64,000 nt of DNA from Cladochytrium replicatum (Eukaryota; Chytridiomycota; Chytridiomycetes; Cladochytriales; Cladochytriaceae). This document shows, piece by piece, positions 1 to 11,509 of this stretch (its first letter is position 1; each line of letters starts with the position of its first letter). The stretch is taken from the NCBI GenBank assembly GCA_025526935.1, contig JAHLKD010000074.1, positions 238,247 through 302,246 on the forward strand. The letters are read 5' to 3'. The position numbers and the translations under genes are program-made. The notes under the pieces were generated by a model. It searched no databases. It was not told the DNA's origin and saw only the letters and a list, made by a program, of their open reading frames with translations.

Positions 1-205
1 CAAAGGCAAATTAGCAGGAATGGGAATTCTTGTGAGAATTACAGACTTCAAAGGAGCAAAAGAAAAACCAGGAGTTTGGGCAAACTGTTCACAAACAGAG
101 AGAAGAACCTGCATAGCATCCAAAGTAAGTGCAAACAAGCCAAATCATCTGCAAATAAAGATGAATCGTATCGTGGTTTGGCAGTATGAAAGAGTGTTCG
201 GGGAG
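1..205 (-). mobile_element. LINE family B ORF2 fragment (reverse transcriptase part)
   Basis: The first ~205 bases repeat, with small changes, the sequence at about 58,069-58,268 inside the family B ORF2. The shared part lies just after the FADD catalytic motif of the reverse transcriptase on the minus strand. It continues off the left edge of the window, so the size of this copy is unknown. Opposite-strand reading frames here are shadows. Confidence 0.75.
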
Positions 206-395
206 ACTATTTTATTGAACTTCATATTATGTTATTTTCCAACCAATACATATTGCCCACTGCTGCAAAATCCAAATACGAGTGTAAAAAAAATTCCACA
301 TTATTATTATTTTTTTGAAACTTCTTAAAATGAATTTATTGCCAGCCAATACATATCACCCACTGGTGCAAAATCCAAAATAAAAAGTTAAAAAA
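206..395 (-). repeat. two stacked LINE family A 3' tails
   Basis: Two copies of the family A 3' end lie in tandem, at about 210-287 and 310-379. Each, read on the minus strand, runs from the GGATTTTGCA block through the TATTGGTTGG-like block to an A-rich end. The same tail follows the family A ORF2 stop at 62,435. They are short, 5'-truncated insertions placed one beside the other. Confidence 0.65.
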
Positions 396-407
396 AATAT
401 TGGACAA

Positions 408-490
408 CTGGCTTTTGCTCAGTTGGCAGTAGCATTTGGCAGTAATTGGGAAATTATCAATAGGTCCCCAGTTCAGATCTGGGAAGCCCG
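408..490 (+). pseudogene. decayed tRNA-Tyr (GTA), intron position kept
   Basis: The segment has the same 83-nt layout as the better copy at 25,375. It has an A box (TTGCTCAGTTGG), a T arm with a perfect CCCAG/CTGGG stem, a GTA anticodon and a 10-nt intron-like insert after position 37. Damage: U33 is replaced by A, the acceptor has a mismatch at pair 2-71, and the anticodon stem has a mismatch at 27-43. No T-run terminator follows. A non-functional copy is the simplest reading. Confidence 0.6.
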
Positions 491-1131
491 AATTGGCAAG
501 TAATTTAAAATCGAAACTATTAGAGGAGTATAAAGCCGATGACTCCAACCTATCATCTGCCGTAATTTGTTAGACTTAATTTTATATTGAATGTGGGGGG
601 GTGTTCGCATCTTCGGTTAATGGCTTTTTGACCAATTTAAAGGAGAGTGACGAGAGAGTTGCTGGGGTTCCCCGAATCCCATTTCCACCAGGAATCTCTG
701 CTCTTTCCCGAACACGCGCAAATCCCGGTGTACTTGGATTTGATCTCCTCTCATACAGTAGGTTTAATACCACGTTCTAGTCAGCAGTGGGAGGAAGACA
801 CTCGAAATTGGATCCCAATCTTCCTCTCAACCGAGCGATCGGTAGTGTTCGAAACTTTCACAAATGGCTGTCCTACTTTCCCACTCTGATGCCTGCCCTA
901 CAGAATTTGCCCGTACCCGCCCTTTGCGCTTCAGAGCCAATTTTTTTCTTGTTTTTAGAGGGGAGAAAGCGCTTCCTGATGGGGAGGATGAGTTCTTTCA
1001 GTTTCCCAGGCTTTGCCACAAATGTCACAACGGGGTGTGTATGCCAGTGCATCGGTAGGCAGTATCATAGAGAACATTGGGACCCGGACCACTTAATGAA
1101 CGGTTCGCTAATAGGGAGATACGGATTTTAG
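491..1131. other. no gene resolved; should hold ZMAT2 first exon
   Basis: No convincing coding exon was found. The next gene starts here mid-protein, so its short first exon is expected in this stretch. An acceptor-like TTTTAG ends at 1131 and a possible donor GTAGGC lies at 1054, but the sequence before that donor does not read like the family N-terminus (a WD-containing segment). Confidence 0.35.
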
Positions 1132-1820
1132 AAAGAGAGACTACAGCTCAAAGAAGGATAAGGATGAGGAGGAGAAGGTGCGCGAACGAAAACGCGGGAT
1201 GAAGCTGAACCCAGCAGAAGTCAAGCCAGAAAGAAAGTTCCTGGAGGCTCGAGATGAAACCTTGGACCTCACATCGAACCTGAACAAGACCCAGGTGGTA
1301 ACCGTGACTCCTGGTTCATCAAAACAGCCGGGATTTTGGTGTGAAGTGTGCAAGTGCACGTTGAAGGACAGTGTTAACTATGTGGATCATTTGAACGGAA
1401 CACAGCGTAAGTCGGGACTTTTACAGTGATGTTGGACTTTTCAGATGTGAATCCGATCAGATCAATTGAACCTTGGAGTCTCCATGAAAGTCACACGAAG
1501 CTCGGTTGACCAGGTTAAGGCACGGTTGGAGATGCTTAAAAGGAAAGCGGATGATCCAGCGGAGATAGGTAGGTATTGCAATTGCATACCGTTGATTGTA
1601 AGTTCCTCACATCCATGTGTTAGACATTGAAACAAGATTAGCACGTGCCAAAAAGCAGGACGAAGAGGAAAGAGAACGGAAGAAGGAGAAAAAGAGGGAA
1701 AAGAAGCGTGCGAAGAAGGAAGAAGCGGAGAAGGCCGTCGAAGAGTTTGCCGATGATGATATTGCCGCGATGATGGGTTTTGGCGGGTTTTCGAGTTCCA
1801 ATGGCAAAAACAAAAGCTAA
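1132..1820 (+). CDS. SNU23: ZMAT2/SNU23-like U1-type zinc finger splicing factor (5' exon missing)
   Basis: Homologue of ZMAT2 (yeast Snu23), a nuclear protein of the U4/U6.U5 tri-snRNP that acts in spliceosome activation. Exons 1132-1406, 1461-1568 and 1624-1820 join in frame through GTAAGT and GTAGGT donors. What is seen: a charged N-terminal part, a matrin/U1-type C2H2 finger starting FWCEVCKCTLKDS with the histidines split over the first intron (HLNGTQ then H), the family block NLGVSMKV, a Lys/Glu coiled region, and the conserved tail DDDIAAMMGFGGF. The encoded length of ~193 residues plus a short missing N-terminus fits the ~200-residue family. The first exon was not identified. OST1 follows 119 bp downstream on the same strand. 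Confidence 0.88.
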
Positions 1821-1939
1821 TAAGCTGATTAAAAATATAGTGTTGAAAACCATGCTGCCAGTAGTCCTACCAAGCCCCCCAGAAAACCGACGGTCATTCT
1901 TCCTCGATTTGTGTGTCCAGAATCTCAAAGCCGAGTGCA

Positions 1940-4104
1940 ATGCTTAGGCTCACACTATTCATCCTCGTCTGCGCGTCGCAATTACTTGCCGCTCCTGCCT
2001 CAAACTTCGTCAACGTGAACGTTTCTCGCACTATCGATCTTACCACCACTCCAAGCATAACCCGCGTCTCTGTCACCATCAGCGCGAACAATGCCGGATC
2101 TGAATCGGTCGGAGAGTACTATCTGGCGGTCCCTCTGTCGGTCGTCGGCAAGTTGGCTTACGTTGGTGTGGATCAAGTGAATGCCGGCAACAAGAAAGTA
2201 AAGCTTGTGGTCACGCCGGATGAAGTTGAGACTTCCAGGCAGAGTTCAATTTTTTGGTTTCATTTAGAGACGGCTCTCTAATGTTTGGATTTTTGCAGGA
2301 AAGTGCAGTACTACAAAGCCGAGCTTGCTGAGAAGGCAGCAGCCGGATCGACGATCTCCCTTGTTGTGACGGAATCGTATTTAGCTATTGCCGCTCCGTA
2401 CCCGAAGGAAGTGGAACAGATTAGGCCTCAGTCGCTCAAATTCGAAGACAACGGTCACTACTTCTCGCCCTACACCAGCGAGAAGCAGAAGACAGTCGTG
2501 AAGTGAGTTGTCGATTTTATGTTCTGTGAAAATATTTTAAATTCCAGCGTCAGAGTTCGCACCCAAGACGTGATCGATTCCACTCCATATGATTCAAAGT
2601 CGACGGATAAGTTGACCTACGAGTTCAAGAACGTTTCGCCCCTCTCGCGCAGACCTCTTTCAGTTCACTGGACCGAGAACAAAGCGATTCTCGTCCTTGA
2701 ATCTCTGCAGCGCGAATTGGTCGTCAGCCAGTGGGGAAACTTGGCCGTCGAGGAGAACTTTGAGCTTCATCATCGTGGAGCAAAGTAAGTCCTTAAGAAA
2801 ATCATATCTGTACGTATTAAAAACACGTTTTTATCAGACTGCGACGACACTTCTCTCGCAACGATTATCAGTTCACCGCCCATGCACACCATATGACCAA
2901 TGTGGTGAAAGAGCTTAAGTTCACGCTCCCACGACAGGCGTCGGAAGTATACTTTAAGGACCATGTCGGAAACGTGTCCACATCTCGTTTCCGCAACGAG
3001 CGCACGAAGTCGATTCTGGAACTCCGACCTCGGTACCCGTTGTACGGTGGATGGAAGTACACCTGGTTCCATGGATACAATGCGCCTTTGAAGGACTTTG
3101 TAAAGTACGACCCTGAGCAAGGGAGCTATGTTTTCCAATTCAACTTCCTAGGCGGGTTGTTGGACATCCCGGCCGAGAATGGGGTCGTGAAAATTGTTTT
3201 GCCAGAAGGGGCAACGTGAGTGGTGATTTTAGAACATGAAACCGGCGACTGATTTGGGTCTTTTATTTTCCCAGAGACATCAAGGTTCTATCTCCATTTG
3301 CAGTCAAAGAGTCTCGCACTCTGACGTTCAGCTACTTCGACACTATAGGACGTCCCACCGTCATTCTGGAGAAGTTGAATTTGGTGGACGAACACGGAGT
3401 TCCAGTTCAGGTACTTTGTAGTAGTCATATTGTGCTTGGCCGTAAATCTGATCGCGGTTTGCCAGGTTGTTTATAAATTTGACCGGACCAACCTACTTCG
3501 TAAACCTATCGCGGTTTCCATCGGCGTTCTCGCGCTGCTGATTGTGAGCATGTTCTACGCTCGTCTCGATCTCTCAATCACAGAAGTAGGTCACTGGGTA
3601 TTTTCTATCGGTTATAATGTATAAATCCTTCGTTATCAGGACAAAGCTGCAGATCTTCAGCTCAGATTGCAAACCTATCGCAGCACAGTATCCGACTTGG
3701 CCAAGAGCGCGTCTCACATCTTTAAGGGGATCGACGACGCGTTCGACTCCTTCAAAAACAGTCGGAAGGAGAAGGAACGATTCGATTTTGCTCCATTTGA
3801 GAGGCAGATTAACGATGTTGTGCGGAGTTTGAATGATGTTGCAGATGAAGTTGGACAAACCCTTGGTGAATCGCCGGAGACGAAAAGCTTCATTTCTCAT
3901 ATACGTGCGCTGAGTGCCAACATTGGGGAGCGATCCGGAAAGGTGAAGAGTTTGCTGGCGCACAATATTGCGTTGCTCCTTACCTTGGATGTCGGTGATG
4001 TGGATGAGAAAACGAAGAAGGAGGTAGCGGCTGGAGTGCAGAAGACAAATACGGAAATTAAGGCTCTGGAAGCCAAGGCCAAAAAGATTGTGGATGACTT
4101 GTAA
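1940..4104 (+). CDS. OST1: OST1 / ribophorin I, oligosaccharyltransferase subunit
   Basis: Ribophorin I is an ER-membrane subunit of the oligosaccharyltransferase that N-glycosylates nascent proteins. Seven exons close in frame: 1940-2256, 2299-2502, 2548-2784, 2838-3215, 3275-3410, 3466-3585, 3640-4104, giving 618 residues (human 607). The ATG at 1940 starts a clean signal peptide (MLRLTLFILVCASQLLAAP). Family landmarks are ETSR, PYPKEV, SPYTSEKQ, SQWGNLAVEEN, GNVSTS, RPRYPLYGGWK and IGRPTVI. One membrane helix lies at about 438-455, followed by RLDLSITE and a cytosolic, helical tail. All introns are 42-59 nt. I see no damage; it appears functional. Confidence 0.95.
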
Positions 4105-5085
4105 TATTGCAAAACATTTTCTAAACGATATTGGATTCGTAGTCTCGTACTATTCCATATAAAATCAGTCGGTGTGATCAAAGTTCCCCGCTTTCGGTGA
4201 AACTGGTTAGCATCCACCGGAGCGTTCGCATTTGGGTTCTCGAAGTCTGAAACTTTCTATCAACACAACGTAACTCGTTCGGACCAGCAAAGAAGCCCAT
4301 TTCCGCGAAGACTTCATAACTCGGCAGTCGAAGATGAAATAATCTCATGTTGCGGTTATTCCGAGTTCCAAAAGCACAAATACGGATTGAGTGGAATTTG
4401 TGTTGCGAAGTCGACATTAAATTTTACAATTTGCGGTACTTTAAAGACGCCAAAGCTGGACACTCCCCTCTGACGCTGGTCACTCGGCAATCAGAAATAT
4501 GTCGAACTGAACGTGTTGCAACTACCGATGTTGAATCTCAAGGATGTGACTGTTGCAACCGACTCTGTTGTTCGGAAGGGGAGCGCTTGTTTCGAGATTC
4601 GGCAAGTCTAAGGAAATGGTGATTGTTGGCAGAGCCTTCTGGGCTTGGCGGAGCGGATGCACTCTCATTTCAGGAGAAAATTTTTGGAGGAGTCATTCAA
4701 CGGAATTGAGGGGTTTCAGGGTCCAACTTCACAAGGTTTTGGAACTGTGCGAATGCCCGCGTATTTGAGTTTACGCAAATTTGTGATAGCAGATATCAAA
4801 TTTGAGTTTTGTAACCGTTGAATTCCTTAAGTAGCCGCGTTTTTGGCACATTAAAATAAATTTTAAAGCGCATTCGAATAACAGCCTAGCGCCATCCCTA
4901 CCAAACATTTAAAGACTGTCACGAGGTGCTTTGAACGTGCGCGAGCGGTGTTAAGTGCGCCTAAACAGAGCACAAATCCACCCCTCCTGCCTCAGGTATG
5001 TCTGGCCAACAAGCTAGCCTACCTCTATCTGAAATATTAAGATATATTTGCAGTTCCTGACAAATCTGGAACCACTCTTAACTGC
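4105..5085. other. intergenic, no gene supported
   Basis: Nearly 1 kb without a convincing reading frame on either strand. A run of AT-rich sequence with AATAAA-like signals near 4,853 could be a transcript end. No repeat copied elsewhere in the window was noticed. Confidence 0.5.
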
Positions 5086-5345
5086 AAATATGGCTGGCCC
5101 AAAGAAGGCCAATCCTAGTGCCAAAATGGCAGTACACTCCAATTCCACAGCTGCAAGAAACGCAAAAGGAGATGAAGAGCGCTCCGAATGTTAAGACTAC
5201 CCGTGAGCAACTCCAAGCCATGGTTGAATTTCTGGAGGTAGAAGAAAATTTCAACATCGATGAGGGTCGAATGTCAAAGGACGGACCCCCGGTTGGCGGA
5301 ACCTCCAAAAAAATTCAGCATACCGTCAGCTTGCCAATATGGTGT
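5086..5345 (+). pseudogene. remnant resembling a transposon-associated helical ORF
   Basis: Two overlapping frames look protein-like but each is short. One (from ATG 5089) reads MAGPKKANPSAKMAV and stops after ~33 codons; the other contains TTREQLQAMVEFLEVEENF and SKKIQ. This mix recalls DNA-binding accessory ORFs next to fungal DNA transposons, and the hAT remnant lies 2 kb away. That link is inference; no family is assigned. Confidence 0.3.
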
Positions 5346-6124
5346 AAGATTCAGCGGGTCTGAGTCGGGTCTAGGTCGGGTCTGGGTTTCAGAGGCGACC
5401 CTAATAAAAACCCTTATTTTGCGTCATGTTTGTCCAGGCACCTGCTGGGTCACTGCGGGTGGGAGTGGTATACCCGGAAAGTTGTTGAAACCTGTGCCCG
5501 ACCCTGACCCTCCAGGTTTTTGCTGGTCAGGAGAGGAGAAATTGAACTTGAGTTGGAACACACTTGATATTTACATAAACACGTGTCTGTGTGGACAGTG
5601 TGATATTTACAAACACTATCGCAAAGATGTACAAAACTCCACTAAACAATCACAAGTTGATTGGTGGAACAGCTGATTCATATCGTCAGAGTCCCATCCA
5701 CCACTGCCAACCCAATCCGGATGAGCCTATTGATGTCGTCATTTGAAAGCATGAAATCCTTGGCCAAACCTGCCTTCCAAGTTTCCAATCCAACTTAGGG
5801 AGCGTTATTGAAGACAGGTGCTTGATGTATGCCATCTAGAAGCTTAGCCACTCAGAAGGCTACGTATCCACTAATGCTGTGAACATGCAATATATAGTGG
5901 CAGACATAGTTTGCGAATTGTTGTGCCGAATTTGCACCCTAAGAAGAGTAGGGCCGCTCCAAGCACTACTACTTGAAGTTGATGTTTGGCTTTAGCGTTC
6001 GTCAGATTCAACAAACATGGGGTGTAAGAACTCATTTTGGGAGAGGATTTTGTAGTTGACATTGACAAACTTGATTGATGGTGGTAGAGACGGCAATTTA
6101 AGGTCATTAATAACTTCATTGATC

Positions 6125-7001
6125 TTATGCATCTGGAAGCAGATGTCCTGGATGACCTCTTTCGCCAAAAGGATAGCCGTACAGGTGCTGCTGAAGGCTA
6201 ACCAATGCAAGGGAACTGGTTAGAGAACTGGTTTGTTGGACCTTGGGAATTCTACCAATCGCCTTGATAACTGACCAGATGCTTCTTGGGCTGCCTGTTG
6301 ATGTTGGCGCTGCAGGTGTAGCTGCTTCTGAATGACCAGCCTGTTGTTTCAGAGCAGCAAGCTCTCCCTCCAGGGCAGTCACACGTGATTTCCATTTTGA
6401 AATTTCCCGGGACGCCACCTGCTCTCCCTTTCCATTGCAGCAGTGATCTTTTATCATGTTCAACAGTTGTTCTGGCTGTTTGAGGACCTGCTTTGTCCTT
6501 TCACGGTTCTCATCTGCTCGTTTGATGGTCGCTTGGAACTCGTCAACCTTTGGAGTGACAGGCATTCCTCTGTAAATTTCGCACTTGTGTCCCTGCTGCC
6601 TGTAAAAGTCCAGGAAGGTTGTTTCCTTCTGAAAGGAAGACATTTTTTCAAGCACTCCATGATAAGTGTTTGATGTTATGAACTCCATTTGTCCACTGCA
6701 TGCATCGTGAATTTCATTCAGGGCGACAAGCTTGCTTGCTGTCAGAGTTGTGTGGGTTGATCAAACCTTGAAGAAAATATCTTGGGCTCATTCATCACGA
6801 TTTGTGACAGTTGCTGATGAAGTGCTCTGAGTCGTAGCTGTGGCCGCTTGCGTTGAATTTTTGATACCATAATCGTATGTCTGAAGCAGGACAGAGTCTG
6901 TCAATATGTAAATAGTCAGCATCCCCTTTGGTACCACGTTGCACCGGTTTCTTTGAAGGAGCAGTCGATTTGACATCAAGGCCTACTTCTGCTTCTTCCA
7001 C
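6125..7001 (-). pseudogene. unrecognised coiled-coil ORF remnants
   Basis: Minus-strand frames at 6795-7001 (from ATG 7001) and 6125-6688 are protein-like: the second starts MEFITSNTYHGVLEKMS, has a polar helical middle and a basic, Ala-rich coiled part (SREISKWKSRVTALEGEL). They are separated by stops and a frame change. I do not recognise a family. Position between the 5.1 kb remnant and the hAT transposase suggests decayed transposon cargo. Confidence 0.3.
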
Positions 7002-7442
7002 TTCATCCCAGAGTTGTTTCAGGTACAGTCACCGGTTCTGCACTTGATTCTCTTTCAGATGATGGTTTGGATTGTTTCAAAAGCTCGCTTCTTTTGTAGT
7101 TCGAGGCATGGTGTTGGTAATGTATGTTGTGGGAAGATACTGGCCTGGCGTCTTAGCCAGAATGTTCAAGGAATGTATGCTATAATACTTCCATACCACT
7201 ATACCTATAGTTATCTACCCAACATGACAATAATAATAAGCAAGGGAAGAAACTTATCTACCCAGACACAGTGACACTCAGTCTCAATGCTCCTTTGCTG
7301 CATTTCCACTCCCAATTACTTGCTATGCTGGTCTTTGAAGAAGCAAGGCTCTTTGCTTTGGTGGGAGCGGCTCAGTTGGCGATGCCAGTGAGGTGACCTC
7401 ACTGCTGCCTTCTCAACTCATTGACGGTACTTCAGTGAACTC

Positions 7443-9349
7443 CTACCAAATATAAGCAGCCTCTATCAATGTTACTAGAAATAGGATTCTGTCTACCTGG
7501 ACACTTTCCCAACTCATTGACAGTACTTCAGCTATCTCTACCCAAAAATTATGCACCTTTGCAAAATCCTCACTAACATCACTTTTTGAATCTAGGGAAT
7601 CATTTTTGAACGGCTCTTCAGCACTCAATTGATGCAACCAGTCATGATGGCACATCAAAGCATTTATTGTTCTTGGAGCAAGGTGATTGCGAGTTGCAGG
7701 TACCAAATCAACCCTGGCTAAAAACATTGGCTTCCCATCAGAATCAATAGCGCGGAGTACCTGATTGCCAAGATAGCGAGCCAGTTCATATCTTCTTGCC
7801 AGATGAAAACGGATCTGATGGCTCTCAAGCGTTCAGAGTCCGTTTTTTTCTGTCTATCACCGGAAGGTCCGCTGGAATTGTGTCGACGCTCTGGTGTGTT
7901 TCCTAAAACATAGACACCACTGTTCTTGATTTTCCGTGACTTACACGATTCCTCCCAGACTTTCTGCACTAGGGTGATCTGATCCCTTCCTACATGTTTC
8001 TTCCAAGCCTTTGAAAATCAATTATATTGATCCTTAAAAACAAGGATCGAGTACTGTAGCAACTGCTAAACACAGGCTCTTAGCGATTGAGTATATATTC
8101 TCAGCTTGTTTAGTGCATTTCGAAATGCTTTGCTGAAAGTTTCATCCAATTCTGCCTCCTCTAGGTCCTCCAGTTGAACAATAAGATTGTTGTAAAATGG
8201 AATAACAAGCAGAAGTGTTGGATATCTAGACTCCTCGATTGCCTTTGATATAACCTCGAAAACACTCAAACCATCCCGGATCTTCTGTCGGACCTCCCAT
8301 TGCTTTGCGTTTATTGACCAATCTTTCAAAGAATCTTCAGCATATTGTGTCCATTGCCTCCCGTAGCTGTAAGGCTCGTTTGACCATATAGAACGTGCTA
8401 TTCCAGCGAGTTGTCACATCGATAATTGGTAATAGAGGAACCAGTTTCACAAATCGGTACAAATCAATAAATGAACTTCGTTGTTTTGGGGAAGACCGGA
8501 TTCCTCTGACCAGCCGTCGAAGAAGGTTTATGACATTAACGCCGGAGTAATCGACATGTGCGACTGTGTCCCCTGCAGGCCCGAATGCATCGATAAAACG
8601 CTTTTCTGCAAGATTGATAATGTGTGCCATACACTGCATGTGTTGAGTTTCTGCAGACCACGCAATATCCCTATCTTCCAATAGTGTCTCCAGCTTAGCA
8701 CTCATGGTAAAGTTGTTTGAACTTTGTCGGTTGTAATGCACAATAAGCGTTCACCACCTGATAGCATGCCAAATTCATCCAGACACTTGACAAGCTGATT
8801 AACCATGGCGAGGCCTTCATGCTTTCCAACCATCGGAATCATCTGCAGCAGCAAGTCCCACGGCTCCCATTCTTTCATGATGAAGTGGGCAGTAATTCCA
8901 AGAAAAGAAATCTGGTTCTTTGATGTCCAACAGTCAGTTGTTATTGATACTTTTGAAGGCGAACCAACAATCAGACCTTTAAAGAGCTCCTTCTGCCTAT
9001 CGTAAAGATCCATCTCATTTTGCCTCACTGAGTTTGCCGTCTTTGGTGCATAGTTTGGCTGAAAAGTCTTCGGCATGCTGACAAAGAACTCGTTTTCCAC
9101 AACAGTAAAAGCCTGATTGTCTGCAGCAATCCAGTCCTAAATTGACCGCCACGCTACATCTGGATTGAACACAAAGTCTTGCTCCTTCTCCAGCAAGCCA
9201 AAATTCAATGTCTGTTCTCCCATGGGTCCGGTGTCCAACAGTCCAAGTGACCTGGCAAAACTTCCATGGTGGTTTCTGAGATGCCGGAGAAAGTGTTTTG
9301 TTGATCCTGTCTTGTCGACCTTCTGGCTCCACTTGCATTTCGCAGCCAA
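7443..9349 (-). pseudogene. hAT-family DNA transposase, decayed
   Basis: Minus-strand frames in order read as a hAT transposase: a BED-finger-like N-terminus (FLRHLRNHH, ~9,280), the catalytic-core blocks ITTDCWTS (~8,950) and TRWNSTFYM (~8,400), a helical region (8,066-8,329), and the C-terminal dimerisation block ending NHLAPRTINALMCHHDWL (~7,650). The core is spread over several frames with stops (breaks near 9,120, 8,740, 8,335 and 7,970); some could be introns, but several junctions lack splice sites. A second, shorter copy of its middle lies at 29,030-29,475. Terminal inverted repeats were not located, so the element ends are unknown. Confidence 0.8.
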
Positions 9350-9375
9350 ACACGTTCTCAGTCCATTATCAACCT

Positions 9376-10290
9376 GTGGGGGTTGTGGCAGTAGATGCTG
9401 AAGACTCCATGCAGAGTATGAGGTCTCTGATCAGAAAGACATCCAGAGCATCAACGTTAGTCAGGATAGTGTACCTGCTCTTCCTTCTACCCCTGACAAT
9501 GTATTTGGCCCTCGTTTGGCGTATGGAGGATACGCAGGTGGACGTGGTTATGCTGCCGGATTTTTTGAAGAAGATGACGCGTACTGATTTTTAAAAAATA
9601 TGAGCAGAAAATATTATGTTCAAAGGGGCCACAGGTCCACACTGACACTTAATTGCGAATTATTGGTTTCAGACGCCATACAGCCCCTCCCCCCTCCCCT
9701 GGCCCAAAGCGACAATGAAGCAGAGAGCCAGCCAATACAGAATGGGCTGCGTACGGGCAATATCCTGAAAGGAAAACAGGCAGTGGCATCTCAAGGGAAG
9801 GCTTCAACTTGGAAGGCTGATTGACCTATAGTGGCATTTACCAGGCGTAGCATGACGCTGCCTCAGGCTATTATCATGGGAATGGTATTCAATCTGGCAA
9901 GCGTGGCATGGCCAGTTCTATGTCATCCGGCAGTGTCCCTCCATCTTTGCACATTGTCATCCTCAACAGCCAAAACTCCGACCATGGAGACAAGCAATTT
10001 GCTGTTGTCCAAAAGTGCCAAGAAGCGGAGCAGGATAGCATCCAGCATGGATAACGTTACTGACACTCTGAGTCAGCTTAAAACAATAATGACATATCAG
10101 GCTGAGGTCCAGGGCTGCATGAATAAATCCAACCCCAGCAAAATGTGGATGTTCTTACTGCACATGGAGAACTGCAAGGCTGAACGAGACTGGGAAAGGC
10201 GAATGGAAGAACGAGAGTGGAGAGGAGCAAGAGCTGAAAGAAAGGCAGGAGCGAGAGGAGAGGGATTGGTTACGCAAGATCGAAGATAAT
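9376..10290 (+). pseudogene. unrecognised ORF remnants beside hAT
   Basis: Several plus-strand frames look like pieces of one decayed protein: a Gly-rich acidic stretch ending GFFEEDDAY (~9,590), then KGKQAVASQGKASTWKAD (~9,780), and a C-terminal charged coiled coil rich in Glu/Arg (10,020-10,290). The STWKAD phrase and a terminal coiled coil recall Myb/SANT-like accessory ORFs of fungal DNA transposons. Stops and frame changes break it. Function not assigned. Confidence 0.3.
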
Positions 10291-10753
10291 AGGAGGGAAC
10301 AACAATGCCAAATGTCTGGCAACGATGTTGAGGATAGGGGTTGCACGAATAGGACCACTATCTGCGTCTGACAGGGAGATGAAGTCTGAGGTTCTCTTGA
10401 CGGATACTTGTTGGAGAGAATGATGTTGGAGGGTCCTGGTTGCCCAAAGTGTGACATGCTGCATAACTCTGAAACATTGACGTCATTGTTCACATGTCAT
10501 CGTAACCCAAACAGGCTTTAAGATTTATGTTCACAACTTACGAGTTACCATTACAGAAACTGTGACATAACGTTATCTTTTATTTTACCACTTTTCAGCT
10601 CTCTCTTTTGTTCTGTCTTGCTTTGTGAGAAAATCGATTTGATTATTCTTCAATCTCTTTGAGCCATCCAAAGCTTGATGACAACCAATAAGCACTGCTT
10701 TGAGTGCTGTGGATATGATATACTCATTGATTCTCCGCCGGTGATTAGTTGAG

Positions 10754-10817
10754 GTGATTGCATCTCTAAGTCCCACAGCGTTGAAGTGATTGCATCTCCA
10801 AGTCCCACAGCTATGAC
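10754..10817. repeat. 32-bp tandem duplication
   Basis: The unit GTGATTGCATCTCYAAGTCC plus its neighbour CACAGC occurs twice, 32 bp apart, with a single base difference in the core. Confidence 0.8.
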
Positions 10818-10968
10818 GATTTGTCAAACTTCCTGAACTTACATTCTCCAGTATTCTTTGATCAATAAAATTCTAAGTATCGTCATTCTTGACGAGTTCC
10901 CAGAGAAAGGAATCACAAACTGTGCCATTTTCACAATTCTCGTGGTCAATGAATTTGTATGGAGCTGA

Positions 10969-11060
10969 GTGGACCAGTGTATTTGTTACCGCAATATTCT
11001 ACATGCATATCTTTCTCACATACCTGTGTGGACCAGGGTATTTGTTACTCGTAGTCATAT
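10969..11060. repeat. 59-bp tandem duplication, diverged
   Basis: GTGGACCAGNGTATTTGTTA occurs at 10,969 and again at 11,028. Flanking bases are partly conserved, so it is an older duplication than the others. Confidence 0.65.
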
Positions 11061-11213
11061 GCGTGGGACACAAATTCTTTCCAACAACGGTGCAAAGCAG
11101 ATCTCTGGATCAAGGGGGCCGCCCGCTCCAACCCCGAAGGATAGGCACGATCTCGGAGACTTCATAGTTTTAATGTATGCAGACAAATCTATCCCCTAAC
11201 TGAATTTTCCTGT

Positions 11214-11290
11214 GTATTGGAGAAACGAGAAGTCACTGCGGATTTCCTGACTGCGTATTGGAGAAACGAGGAAGTAACTGCGGTGGACCG
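11214..11290. repeat. 41-bp tandem duplication
   Basis: GTATTGGAGAAACGAG followed by AAGT-ACTGCGG occurs twice, 41 bp apart, with one inserted base in the second unit. Confidence 0.75.
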
Positions 11291-11509
11291 TCTGAGATCA
11301 AACTCAAAACGTACTTCCGAACGTTCACGAAGAAGGCAGAATTTACGAGAAAACCATCCTGCCCAGTCCCGGCTCTTTGTCTATGTTTCATTTGTACACT
11401 AATCGGATCCGCCCAAAATGATTCAGTCCATACAATGAAACTCTTGTGCTGACAACTCAAGCTTGCTTATATTGGCTCAGCAGAAGAAAACTATGAATTC
11501 AATTCCACA

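Larger units (their letters stand above)
10291..11509. other. intergenic with short tandem duplications
   Basis: No gene is supported. The stretch holds three separate short tandem duplications, listed on their own. It also holds the transcript end of the MEA1-like gene on the minus strand, whose stop at 11,510-11,512 overlaps an AATAAA. Confidence 0.5.
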
